8,484 nt of DNA from Bacteroidota bacterium (lineage in GTDB: Bacteria > Bacteroidota > Bacteroidia > NS11-12g > UBA9320): contig DNHN01000224.1 of the NCBI GenBank assembly GCA_003485825.1, positions 1-8,484 of the forward strand. Direction: 5' to 3'. The notes beneath the pieces were generated by a model. That model ran no database searches, was not told the DNA's origin, and was given only the letters and a program-made list of their open reading frames with translations. This document shows, in pieces, positions 1-6,324 of the stretch (position 1 is its first letter; each line of letters starts with the position of its first letter). The position numbers and the translations under genes are program-made.

Positions 1-1
1 A

Positions 2-427
2 GAGCTCACACTCATAGGTCCTAGTACACGTAGGTGGGTGCCAGAAATAATAGACGGAAAAGGCAAAGAAGATGAAGCAATATTCCCTTATATGAATGGA
101 ACTTTTGTCTTCAAGCATGCGGTTACACGTTTCCCTCAAGTAATCAATGAAGCCCTCCATCAAAACAACTTAACTGCATCGGACCTTAATTTACTCATAC
201 CTCACCAAGCTAATCTACGTATATCCCAATTTGTACAGAAAAAAATGGGGCTAAGTGAAGACCAAGTATTCAACAACATACAAAAATATGGGAATACTAC
301 GGCAGCTAGTATACCTATAGCACTAGCTGAAGCGAAACAAGCTGGTAAAGTAAAAGAAGGTGACCTTATTTGCCTTGCAGCTTTTGGTAGTGGATTTACA
401 TGGGCAAGTGCTCTTATTAGATGGTAA
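2..427 (+). CDS. fabH: 3-oxoacyl-ACP synthase III (FabH), 3' part only, cut by window start
   Basis: KAS III condenses acetyl-CoA (or another acyl-CoA primer) with malonyl-ACP, the first condensation of type II fatty acid synthesis in the cytoplasm. The frame is open from base 2, so this is the C-terminal ~141 residues of a protein usually ~330-350 aa long; the GTG at 38 is an internal Val codon, not the start. Two of the three catalytic residues are visible: His in the motif PHQANLRI (codon 203-205) and Asn in YGNTTAAS (codon 293-295). The catalytic Cys lies upstream of the window. The end, GSGFTWASALIRW, is the usual C-terminus of this family and is intact. The stop TAA (425-427) overlaps the start of the mscS-like gene by 7 nt, so the two are probably co-transcribed. 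Family is certain; a FabH paralogue rather than the main FabH cannot be excluded. Confidence 0.93.
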   Translation, partial: ELTLIGPSTRRWVPEIIDGKGKEDEAIFPYMNGTFVFKHAVTRFPQVINEALHQNNLTASDLNLLIPHQANLRISQFVQKKMGLSEDQVFNNIQKYGNTTAASIPIALAEAKQAGKVKEGDLICLAAFGSGFTWASALIRW

Positions 428-1287
428 TAAGTGCAGGCAAAGCAGAGCTAATACAGATAGCCGCTATCACAGTTGGCTCCTACTTACTCGTTCAGATAGG
501 TAAAGCACTCATTAGACGAAGTATTCGAAAGACGTACAGTGATCCTTCAGACGATGTTACTAAGGTAACTGGACTCAAATTTTTATACAACACCTTATCC
601 TTCCTGATATATACCATAGCATGTTTCGCCATAATCTACTCTATTCCTCCCTTTAAGGATATCGGTAAGACGCTCTTTGCGGGTGCGGGTATTTTTGCAG
701 CTATCCTCGGTTTTGCTTCACAGCAAGCTTTTTCCAATATTATAGGAGGTATCTTCTTAGTAATCTTTAAGCCCTTTCGTGTTGGAGATCTTATAAAAGT
801 CGGTCAACTCGATGAAGGATATGTAGAGGATATCACCTTAAGGCATACCATTATTAAGGACTTCGAAAACAAAAGAATAGTGATCCCTAACTCGCTTATA
901 AGTACCGAGACTATACATAACTCACATATAAAAGATGCGCGAGTTATGAATAGAATACCTTTTGGGATTAGTTACGACTCTAATGTAGATGTAGCTAAGA
1001 AAATCATACAAGAACAGGCCGTACAGCACCCCTTGTTTAGAGATTACCGCTCCAATTTAGACAAAGAGCTAAACCATCCAGCGGTAGACGTTAGGATTAT
1101 AAATTGGGCCGATTCCTCCATTACTTTGAGGGCTTACATTTGGACAGACTCACAAGAAGAAGGTTTCCTACTTAAAACTGATTTATTCTATTCCGTCAAA
1201 AAAGCTTTTGAAGCGAATAAAATCGAAATCCCGTTTCCTCACAGAACATTAGTCTACAAAAACAATGAGCCGAAAAAAGAGGACTAA
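421..1287 (+). CDS. MscS-family small-conductance mechanosensitive channel
   Basis: A 288-aa inner-membrane channel that opens under membrane tension to release solutes on osmotic downshock. Predicted helices lie at about residues 9-32, 51-75 and 84-115. The third is the Gly/Ala-rich pore helix of the family (GAGIFAAILGFASQQAFSNI). It is followed by the beta-domain signature FKPFRVGD (117-124) and VIPNS (154-158), then an alpha/beta C-terminal domain ending IEIPFPHRTL, as in MscS homologues. Length matches the short, three-helix MscS form. The ATG at 421 lies inside the fabH stop region (ATGGTAA), which suggests translational coupling; I see no Shine-Dalgarno sequence. Its 3' end overlaps corA by 23 nt. 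Family is secure, but gating properties or a specialised role (for example ion-selective YnaI- or YbdG-like behaviour) cannot be read from sequence. Confidence 0.93.
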   Translation: MVISAGKAELIQIAAITVGSYLLVQIGKALIRRSIRKTYSDPSDDVTKVTGLKFLYNTLSFLIYTIACFAIIYSIPPFKDIGKTLFAGAGIFAAILGFASQQAFSNIIGGIFLVIFKPFRVGDLIKVGQLDEGYVEDITLRHTIIKDFENKRIVIPNSLISTETIHNSHIKDARVMNRIPFGISYDSNVDVAKKIIQEQAVQHPLFRDYRSNLDKELNHPAVDVRIINWADSSITLRAYIWTDSQEEGFLLKTDLFYSVKKAFEANKIEIPFPHRTLVYKNNEPKKED

Positions 1288-2311
1288 AAAATTATTTCAG
1301 AGTCCGATAACCCTGAACTTAGAGAAGGACGACGGACAAGTATTCATCGACTGCATAGTTTATAGTGATAAAGGCTACAAGAGATTAACCGACCAGCACT
1401 GGGACCAAACAAAAGATTTTCTATCGCTTCACCCCCATCAAACTACTTGGTTAAATCTATATCCGTTAGAAAACAAACAAACTTTAGAACAAATAGAGGA
1501 GTACCTTGGCATCAACCCCTTTATGATGGCAGATGCAGTGGACTTTTCGCTGCGTTCTAAATACTGGTTTACAGAGAAGCACCTTTTCTGCTCTTTCAAA
1601 ATGAAGAAACCAAATTTTGATGGATCTGAGCATATCAGTTTCATACTCAGTGAAGGTGTACTTCTTAGTCTACAGGAGGTAAAAGAAGATGTATTCGACC
1701 ACATTCGAATACGCATTGAAAACAACTATGGTCTTATCCGTAAAAAGGGAGCAGACTACCTCTTCTTTTTACTCTGTGATGCGCTCATAGATCAATATAC
1801 ACTAATCAGTGACGAGTCAGAAGAGGAGTTACTAAAACTAGAAGAAAGTATTAATGAGGACTACAAAGAAGTAGGTCTACACAACTTACACGACGCAAAA
1901 AAGGAGCTGCTACAAACACATAAAGATGTCCGAGCAGCGGGAGACGTGCTTGAAGGTATTACCGCATCTGAATTCTTTTTGCTCTCAGACTTAGTAAAGA
2001 AACTATTCAACTCCATCAGTCACAATGCTAAATACAGTATAGACTCTTTTAGTCGACAGCTTGAGCACACTAAAAACCTCTCGGACCTACATTTTGCACA
2101 ACAAAACAATAAGCTGAATGAGATGATAAAGCTACTGACTATTATGTCAGCCATCTTTATCCCCATTACTTTTATAGCAGGACTTTATGGGATGAATTTC
2201 AGATACATCCCTGAACTTCAATTTAACTGGGGATATCCTGCGGTTCTTGGATTAATGCTTTTGGTCGTAGTCTTTATATTATACTTATTCAAAAGAAAAA
2301 GGTGGCTCTAA
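1265..2311 (+). CDS. corA: CorA-family magnesium/divalent cation transporter
   Basis: A 348-aa member of the CorA family, which form pentameric inner-membrane channels for Mg2+ (sometimes Co2+, Ni2+ or Zn2+). Residues ~1-285 form the large cytoplasmic domain: an alpha/beta N-terminal part, then long charged helices from about 165. Helix 1 (~288-309) ends in the diagnostic YGMNF selectivity motif (GMN at 309-311). A short external loop follows (RYIPELQFNWGYP), then helix 2 (~324-342) and the basic tail KRKRWL, the normal CorA ending. The ATG at 1265 overlaps the last 23 nt of the mscS-like gene in another frame and gives a basic N-terminus. A later start would shorten the poorly conserved N-terminus only. 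The peptidase gene follows after 3 nt. Family is certain; the physiological ion is inferred. Confidence 0.94.
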   Translation: MSRKKRTKKLFQSPITLNLEKDDGQVFIDCIVYSDKGYKRLTDQHWDQTKDFLSLHPHQTTWLNLYPLENKQTLEQIEEYLGINPFMMADAVDFSLRSKYWFTEKHLFCSFKMKKPNFDGSEHISFILSEGVLLSLQEVKEDVFDHIRIRIENNYGLIRKKGADYLFFLLCDALIDQYTLISDESEEELLKLEESINEDYKEVGLHNLHDAKKELLQTHKDVRAAGDVLEGITASEFFLLSDLVKKLFNSISHNAKYSIDSFSRQLEHTKNLSDLHFAQQNNKLNEMIKLLTIMSAIFIPITFIAGLYGMNFRYIPELQFNWGYPAVLGLMLLVVVFILYLFKRKRWL

Positions 2312-2314
2312 ACG

Positions 2315-2764
2315 ATGGATGATAAATCACTGGAAATAATAGGAATGCATGAGGATATAAATATCCCCAAAAAAAACATTTCACAATTACGTACCAAAAC
2401 GGATACCGGAGCGTACAATAGCGCTATCGATTGCTGCTATGCAGAAGAAAAGGAAGATAGTGAAGGAGACACTGTGCTGTCCTTCACCCTCCTAAATCCA
2501 CGTCACAAACTGTACACAGGTAAAAAGCACATTACTAAGAAATACAAGGTAAAAAAAGTACGCAGCTCCAACGGCATAGAAACATTGCGTTTCCAGGTTA
2601 AGCTGCGTATTGAGCTAAAAGGTGAAACCTTTACCACCACCTTCAATTTAAGTGACCGATCAAAGATGAGGTACTCCGTGCTGCTAGGTAGAAAACTTCT
2701 CGCTAACCGATTTTTAGTAGACGTCAGTAAAAGAAGAAAGCTGAATAAAAGCCCAAAAACATGA
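2315..2764 (+). CDS. RimB/RloA-type retropepsin-like aspartic peptidase ('ATP-dependent zinc protease' family, PF05618)
   Basis: A small 149-aa soluble protein. Residues 29-33 read TDTGA, the aspartic-protease active-site signature (Asp30). The second conserved block, RSKMRYSVLLGRKLL (115-129) followed by FLVDV (133-137), is the typical R..M...LLGR..L....VD pattern of PF05618. Older annotation calls this family 'ATP-dependent zinc protease'; newer work describes it as a retropepsin-like fold, and RimB of Pseudomonas works with RimK, which adds glutamates to ribosomal protein S6. The tail (138-149) is Lys/Arg-rich. The start is 3 nt after corA, so it should be expressed from the same transcript. 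No rimK ligase gene is present in this window, although such genes often sit beside this family. The substrate here is unknown. Confidence 0.82.
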   Translation: MDDKSLEIIGMHEDINIPKKNISQLRTKTDTGAYNSAIDCCYAEEKEDSEGDTVLSFTLLNPRHKLYTGKKHITKKYKVKKVRSSNGIETLRFQVKLRIELKGETFTTTFNLSDRSKMRYSVLLGRKLLANRFLVDVSKRRKLNKSPKT

Positions 2765-2781
2765 GTTTGGGTATTCTTTTA
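2751..2781. terminator. Probable bidirectional intrinsic terminator between convergent genes
   Basis: CCCAAA (2752-2757) pairs with TTTGGG (2766-2771) around an 8-nt loop that contains the peptidase stop codon TGA (2762-2764). On the + strand it is followed by TATTCTTTT; on the - strand the same stem is followed by CTTTTATT. It therefore has a T-rich tail in both directions, which suits the convergent gap between the peptidase gene and the hydrolase remnant. The stem is short and the T tracts are imperfect, so strength is doubtful. Confidence 0.45.
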
Positions 2782-2831
2782 GGGCACCCGTTTTCAGCTG
2801 GTCTGAGTCCAAAATAACAATTGAAATCAGA

Positions 2832-3218
2832 TTAAAATCGAAGTAACGCCTCGGAGAGTAATTCTGGTCGAGTAAAAGGTATAAAATGATTTTCTTTTGG
2901 CAGTCTATATACCCGAACAGAAGATGCGTTTACGAGCATCTTTTCTGCATAATCTTCATTCCCAGCCGGCACTAATCTATCTTGACCTCCTTGAATAATC
3001 TGAACAGGACACGTTATATTGTACCACAAGGGAACCATTTTAATCAGCTCCTCTTTAGCAGGTACTATTTCATCATTACTTACTCTGAAACTTTTTGGCA
3101 TTAGCCATCTAAGTGCTTTAGAACTCATCAGCTTACGCCATTTCTCTTCCGGCTCAAGCTCAGACGATACAGATCCTGCCACTACCAGCAATCCCGACAC
3201 TGATTGAGGCGCATCCAT
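2832..3218 (-). pseudogene. Alpha/beta-hydrolase remnant (C-terminal half only)
   Basis: This 128-codon frame matches the second half of an alpha/beta-hydrolase. GLLVVAGSVS (residues 9-18) looks like the strand after the nucleophile elbow. The sequence CPVQIIQGGQDRLVP (70-84) carries the usual catalytic Asp (Asp80), and ENHFIPF (109-115) carries the catalytic His (His111). The first half of the fold is absent, including the HG oxyanion region and the GxSxG nucleophile, so the product cannot be an active hydrolase of the normal type. Family members are usually ~250-280 aa. The frame is open back only to 3227, where a TAG closes it (3228-3230). The ATG at 3218 is internal by homology, and no promoter or gene start is seen. 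Its 5' end lies inside the end of the broken ABC transporter frame. I infer a deletion scar or an assembly join. Confidence 0.75.
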
Positions 3219-3841
3219 AGCCTTTTTCTACTGACATACATCAATACAAGTGCGGAAGGTATTAAGCATAAAAAGGTGAATAGAAATAAGAAGGGATTAT
3301 AAATTAAAATAGCCCCAAGCAAAAGAATAATAACTGCAACCTCTGATAAAAAAATAACACTATTAATCAGAATACCTTCTGAAAACGAAAACGTACTTGC
3401 GACTAACTCATTGATGATTTCTGCAGAAGGTCTTCTCTTAAAGTAGGCTAAGTTCTGATTCATTACGTGATTATACTGAACGCCAGAGATATGATTGGTG
3501 ATTTCAAAAGCTAACTTCACTTGACGTTTATTCATCTGCACTAAAAGGACATTTTTCAAGACGTACAAGATAAATAGCAAGCTCGTTATAACCATAATGA
3601 ACATCCTGTTATCCGTGATTCCTAGCCCATCATATAAAAAAGAAGTAAGCACATTATCTTGGATAAATTCTGGCTTCAGAATAGAGAGTATTGTATGAAG
3701 TAAGATAGACACCCCCACTACTTCTAAAAGTGCACTCGCTAGACTGAGCACTACCATGGCGTAGTACTTCTTCTTATACCCCTTAGTCAGCAGCCCCCTT
3801 AACTTCTGCCAAGTATGTGATATCGCTCGGTATGTTATCAC
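3182..3841 (-). pseudogene. ABC exporter, 5' remnant: first four TM helices, no ATPase domain
   Basis: A 219-codon frame that begins like an ABC exporter half-transporter. A basic N-terminus is followed by predicted helices at about 27-54, 79-101, 157-181 and 183-203, and the stretch FKRRPSAEIINELV (134-147) resembles the coupling region of type-IV ABC exporters. The start LASALLEVVGVSIL recalls PglK-like polysaccharide or lipid flippases, but this is only a resemblance. After about residue 207 (SRKR) the sequence stops looking like a transporter and ends 12 residues later. Helices 5-6 and the whole nucleotide-binding domain (Walker A, signature, Walker B) are missing from a protein normally ~580-600 aa. 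It starts with GTG at 3841, overlapping the lipoprotein stop by 4 nt (GTGA), so its 5' end is the intact original gene start. The remnant cannot power transport. Confidence 0.77.
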
Positions 3842-4644
3842 TGAATATGCTCCAATACTTCCAGTTCCAATACTACCGGTGTATACCCTGAAACTCTCAT
3901 ATTTCCGTATGCCCCAAAAGCCTGACTTGAAGGAACTAGCGCTCTAGCGCTCTCGCCAACTTTTAGCTTTTTGGCTAAAAACTGAATTCCTCCAATTACA
4001 GCTTTATCGTTAATATCATATACAAATGGGTCTCCGTCTTTACTGTATGCTATGACTTGTTCGTTTAGTGATTTCAGCACATACTTCACCTTAGCCTTGT
4101 TAAACTTCTCTTGATTAGATTCACTTCGTTTTAGCAGTTCATAGTAAATCTGCGTATTCGTATCAAGCGTAGCATTCCACCTATTTTGCTGGGTATAACT
4201 CGCCATTACCTGCTGCTCAAAGGTCTGCTTAAAGGATACATACCCTATATCCGTAAGTTTGTCACGCATCCATACATTTACATGTATACGCTCACTATCA
4301 GACAAGTGCTTCGGCACTTCACCTTTCAGAGAGCCATAAAACTCAACTGCTGTAAGCTCTATGTACAGACTATCTTCTTTGCACGTCTCAGCCAGTAGCT
4401 GGTATAGGTGACTGGCTGTGTCCAGCGATCTGCTATTTATTTCTACCTTTCTACCTAGCCCACGTGAGTCTAAGTATACTGAATCTCTAGAGTTAGTCGC
4501 TTCTATATCCAGAAGCCAATGCCACTTATTGTCTTGGCAAACCTCTCCAAGCCTATCATAGCTTATATCTCCAAGCTGTCGTAATTCCTTTTTACTGCAC
4601 CCTACTAAAACAAGGCAAGCAGCTATAATAATTAGGTGTCTCAT
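3838..4644 (-). CDS. Lipoprotein with C-terminal FKBP-type peptidyl-prolyl isomerase-like domain (GldI-like position)
   Basis: A 268-aa predicted lipoprotein. The signal peptide MRHLIIIAACLVLVGC has a lipobox LVGC with the acylated Cys at 16, so the protein should be anchored in the envelope facing the periplasm. Residues ~185-267 fit the FKBP fold: AVIGGIQFLAKKLKVGESAR (215-234), then VPSSQAFGAYG and TPVVLELEVLEHI. Aligned by eye with FKBP12, several active-site aromatics differ (Trp59 is Ile, Tyr82 is Phe, Phe99 is Leu), so isomerase activity may be weak. Residues ~42-130 may be a second, degenerate FKBP-like unit. The ATG overlaps the nrnA stop (ATGA), so it is coupled to nrnA. In Flavobacteriia, as I recall, the gliding lipoprotein GldI occupies a similar place near nrnA and ndk, but gliding function is not shown here. 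Confidence 0.8.
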   Translation of the reverse strand: MRHLIIIAACLVLVGCSKKELRQLGDISYDRLGEVCQDNKWHWLLDIEATNSRDSVYLDSRGLGRKVEINSRSLDTASHLYQLLAETCKEDSLYIELTAVEFYGSLKGEVPKHLSDSERIHVNVWMRDKLTDIGYVSFKQTFEQQVMASYTQQNRWNATLDTNTQIYYELLKRSESNQEKFNKAKVKYVLKSLNEQVIAYSKDGDPFVYDINDKAVIGGIQFLAKKLKVGESARALVPSSQAFGAYGNMRVSGYTPVVLELEVLEHIQ

Positions 4645-5651
4645 GCTAAATAGGATCTATATGATTTTATGGATTCTTTAAATTTGGTTAATGTATTTTC
4701 AAGCGAATCCTCACTCGCACCCCCGGCAGCATTTTTGTGGCCACCACCGTTGAAGAATTCAGCACTAAACTCATTGCATGGGAATACATCTGTACTTCTA
4801 AAACTCATTTTCACCAAGTAGTCCCGGTCTATAATAAGCGCACTCAACTGAACCCCTTTGATGCTCAAGCCGTAGTTTACAAATCCCTCTGTGTCTCCGG
4901 TGATTACGTTATACCTGCTGAGCTCTTCAGATGTAAAGTGAGCTAATGCCACTTTCCCATCTTCTATAAGCTCTATTTTATTCGCTAAGAAGTAACCCAG
5001 TAATTGCAGTCTGTCCAGCCTATTTTGGTCAAAAAGTCTATTGTAAATAGTCGCTGGTACTACACCTATATCCATCAAATCTGCAGCCGTACGTATTGTG
5101 CTGCTCGTAGTACTCCCAAATCTAAATGAACCTGTATCTGTAATCAGCCCTGTATAAATGCACTCACCCATGTCCTTATTCATATAACTGGCATCCAGAT
5201 GTTTGTGCGCGTACTTGTAAATAAGCTCACAAGTAGAGCTCGCTCCTATTTCTACGAATCTCTCATGGTCAAAATCCTGTGGGTCTTGGTGGTGATCTAT
5301 CATCACTATCTTAGCATCACTGTGCTGTATGTAGTCTCCCATCTCATTGATTCGACCCAATGCATTAAAATCTAAGCAGAAGATATATTCCGCAGCATTT
5401 ATGAGTTCCTTACTTTTTGGTTTATCAGCTTCATGTACCACGACCGTGTCATTGCCCGGCAGCCAATGAAGAAACTCTGCGTAATCCGTTGGCGTAATCA
5501 CCTGACTATCAATCCCTGCATTTTTTAATAAATGATAGAGTCCAAGACTAGAGCCCATTGCGTCACCGTCTGGTTTGTGGTGAGTGGTTATGACTATCTT
5601 TCCTGAACTTGCCCGTAGGTCTTCTAGAGTATGAACTATTGTATCCTGCAC
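4641..5651 (-). CDS. nrnA: DHH/DHHA1 phosphoesterase, NrnA-type oligoribonuclease / pAp phosphatase
   Basis: A 336-aa cytoplasmic enzyme. The family degrades 2-5-nt RNA oligomers (nanoRNA) and often dephosphorylates 3'-phosphoadenosine 5'-phosphate, using Mn2+. The DHH domain shows all metal-binding motifs: THHKPDGDAMG (23-33), LDFN (Asp94), IDHH (118-121) and TDTGSF (171-176). The DHHA1 domain carries GGGHKNAAGG (302-311), which binds substrate. Length is typical (~310-340 aa). The start chosen is GTG at 5651: an in-frame TGA lies five codons upstream with no ATG between, and the next motif, KIVITTHHKPDGD, sits at the expected distance from the N-terminus. No clear Shine-Dalgarno sequence is present. 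It heads an operon with the FKBP lipoprotein (4-nt overlap) and is divergent from ndk. Confidence 0.92.
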   Translation of the reverse strand: MQDTIVHTLEDLRASSGKIVITTHHKPDGDAMGSSLGLYHLLKNAGIDSQVITPTDYAEFLHWLPGNDTVVVHEADKPKSKELINAAEYIFCLDFNALGRINEMGDYIQHSDAKIVMIDHHQDPQDFDHERFVEIGASSTCELIYKYAHKHLDASYMNKDMGECIYTGLITDTGSFRFGSTTSSTIRTAADLMDIGVVPATIYNRLFDQNRLDRLQLLGYFLANKIELIEDGKVALAHFTSEELSRYNVITGDTEGFVNYGLSIKGVQLSALIIDRDYLVKMSFRSTDVFPCNEFSAEFFNGGGHKNAAGGASEDSLENTLTKFKESIKSYRSYLA

Positions 5652-5695
5652 TGCTTTTATTTGTCACAAAACTCGTAAAAAGAAAGAGATATAGC

Positions 5696-5703
5696 TATTT
5701 TTG
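5696..5703 (+). promoter_or_regulatory. Bacteroidota -7 promoter element for ndk
   Basis: TATTTTTG matches the Bacteroidota housekeeping -7 consensus TAnnTTTG at every fixed position and lies 26 nt before the ndk ATG, so a start a few bases downstream would give a leader of about 20 nt. A TTTG that could serve as the -33 element (5660-5663) is 32 nt upstream, too far for the usual ~19-21 nt spacing, so only the -7 half is well supported. Confidence 0.45.
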
Positions 5704-5729
5704 CCGCCCTTTTAAGAGAGAAAAAAACA

Positions 5730-6146
5730 ATGTCAAACATTACATTCACAATGATTAAGCCTGATGCAGTAGCTAATGGCCACACTGGTAACGTTATAAA
5801 CGATATCATAGTAGGAGGTTTTAAGCTAAAAGCTATGAAGTACCTTCAACTGAGCAAGAAGCAAGCAGAAGCATTTTACGGTATACACCGTGAGCGTCCT
5901 TTCTTCAATGACTTAGTAAGCTTTATGATATCTGGTCCTATAGTAGCTGCAGTACTCGAAAAAGAGAATGCTGTAGCAGATTTTCGTACGCTAATAGGTG
6001 CTACTAACCCTGCAGAAGCAGCTGAAGGTACTATCCGTGCTAAATATGCGAAGTCTATAGATGCGAATGCTGTACACGGAAGTGATAGCGATGAAAATGC
6101 AGCTGGTGAAGCTTCATTCTTCTTCTCCTCTTTCGAAATGTACTAG
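5730..6146 (+). CDS. ndk: Nucleoside diphosphate kinase
   Basis: A 138-aa cytoplasmic enzyme that transfers the gamma-phosphate from ATP to NDPs through a phosphohistidine, balancing NTP and dNTP pools. The active-site block NAVHGSDS holds the phosphorylated His116. Other conserved residues are in place: Lys10 in TMIKPDAV, Tyr50, the HRERPFF loop (53-59), Arg86, Thr92 in GATNP, and Arg103. The C-terminus [10 protein letters not shown] is close to the usual FF..EIY-type ending. Length is normal for bacterial Ndk (~135-145). The ATG at 5730 is preceded by a purine-rich leader (AAGAGAG) that may act as a weak ribosome-binding site. It is transcribed alone: a promoter element lies upstream and a strong terminator follows 23 nt after the stop. 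Confidence 0.97.
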   Translation: MSNITFTMIKPDAVANGHTGNVINDIIVGGFKLKAMKYLQLSKKQAEAFYGIHRERPFFNDLVSFMISGPIVAAVLEKENAVADFRTLIGATNPAEAAEGTIRAKYAKSIDANAVHGSDSDENAAGEASFFFSSFEMY

Positions 6147-6169
6147 TACATCTGCTAAAAACTTAATGG

Positions 6170-6208
6170 AAAAATACCGATCAACGAATGTTGGTCGGTA
6201 TTTTTTTT
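6170..6208 (+). terminator. Strong intrinsic terminator of ndk
   Basis: A long hairpin with arms 6170-6185 and 6190-6205 and a 4-nt GAAT loop. About 16 pairs form, including the core TACCGATCAAC against GTTGGTCGGTA with one G-T wobble. It runs directly into eight Ts (6201-6208). The matching A run before the stem makes it usable in both directions, but no - strand gene ends here. Confidence 0.9.
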
Positions 6209-6251
6209 GTTTTTACCGCCAAATGAAACACCTCGGCAAAAATTACGTTAA

Positions 6252-6281
6252 TTTGGTGCAGATATAGTTTAACTAAATAAG
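6252..6281 (+). promoter_or_regulatory. Tentative promoter for the prc protease gene
   Basis: TTTG at 6252-6255 is followed after 18 nt by TAAATAAG (6274-6281), a partial match (six of eight, counting free positions) to TAnnTTTG. An alternative is to read TTAATTTG (6248-6255) itself as a -7 element. A promoter is expected in this gap because ndk is closed by a terminator upstream, but the exact site is uncertain. The rest of the leader is A/T-rich, with a weak stem (GGTC 6284-6287 with GACC). Confidence 0.3.
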
Positions 6282-6324
6282 TCGGTCCTTTTTTTTGTAA
6301 AGACCACCCATAAAAATATACTCA

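Noticed and set aside
38..427. A separate small gene starting at the GTG at 38
   Set aside because: The frame continues open to the window start with FabH-like sequence (GPSTRRWVPEI), so the GTG is an internal codon of fabH.
2765..2831. Small RNA or attachment site in the gap after the peptidase gene
   Set aside because: Apart from the terminator tail I see only short chance palindromes such as CAGCTG; no direct repeats, tRNA fragment or promoter element support a further feature.
3215..3232. Possible programmed -1 frameshift at AGAAAAAGG fusing the ABC and hydrolase frames
   Set aside because: The frames are offset by -1 and an A-rich run is present, but the run has only five As and does not form a full slippery heptamer in the right phase. 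The product would join half a transporter to half a hydrolase, which makes no functional sense. A deletion or assembly join explains it better.
3019..5000. Short + strand frames opposite the hydrolase remnant, lipoprotein and nrnA, and short - strand frames opposite corA and prc
   Set aside because: All lie antisense to well-supported coding sequence, have no family resemblance and no start signals; they are shadow frames.
6061..6267. A 68-aa + strand frame overlapping the end of ndk
   Set aside because: It is an alternative frame of ndk that reads through the ndk terminator hairpin and T tract into low-complexity sequence; no recognisable protein.
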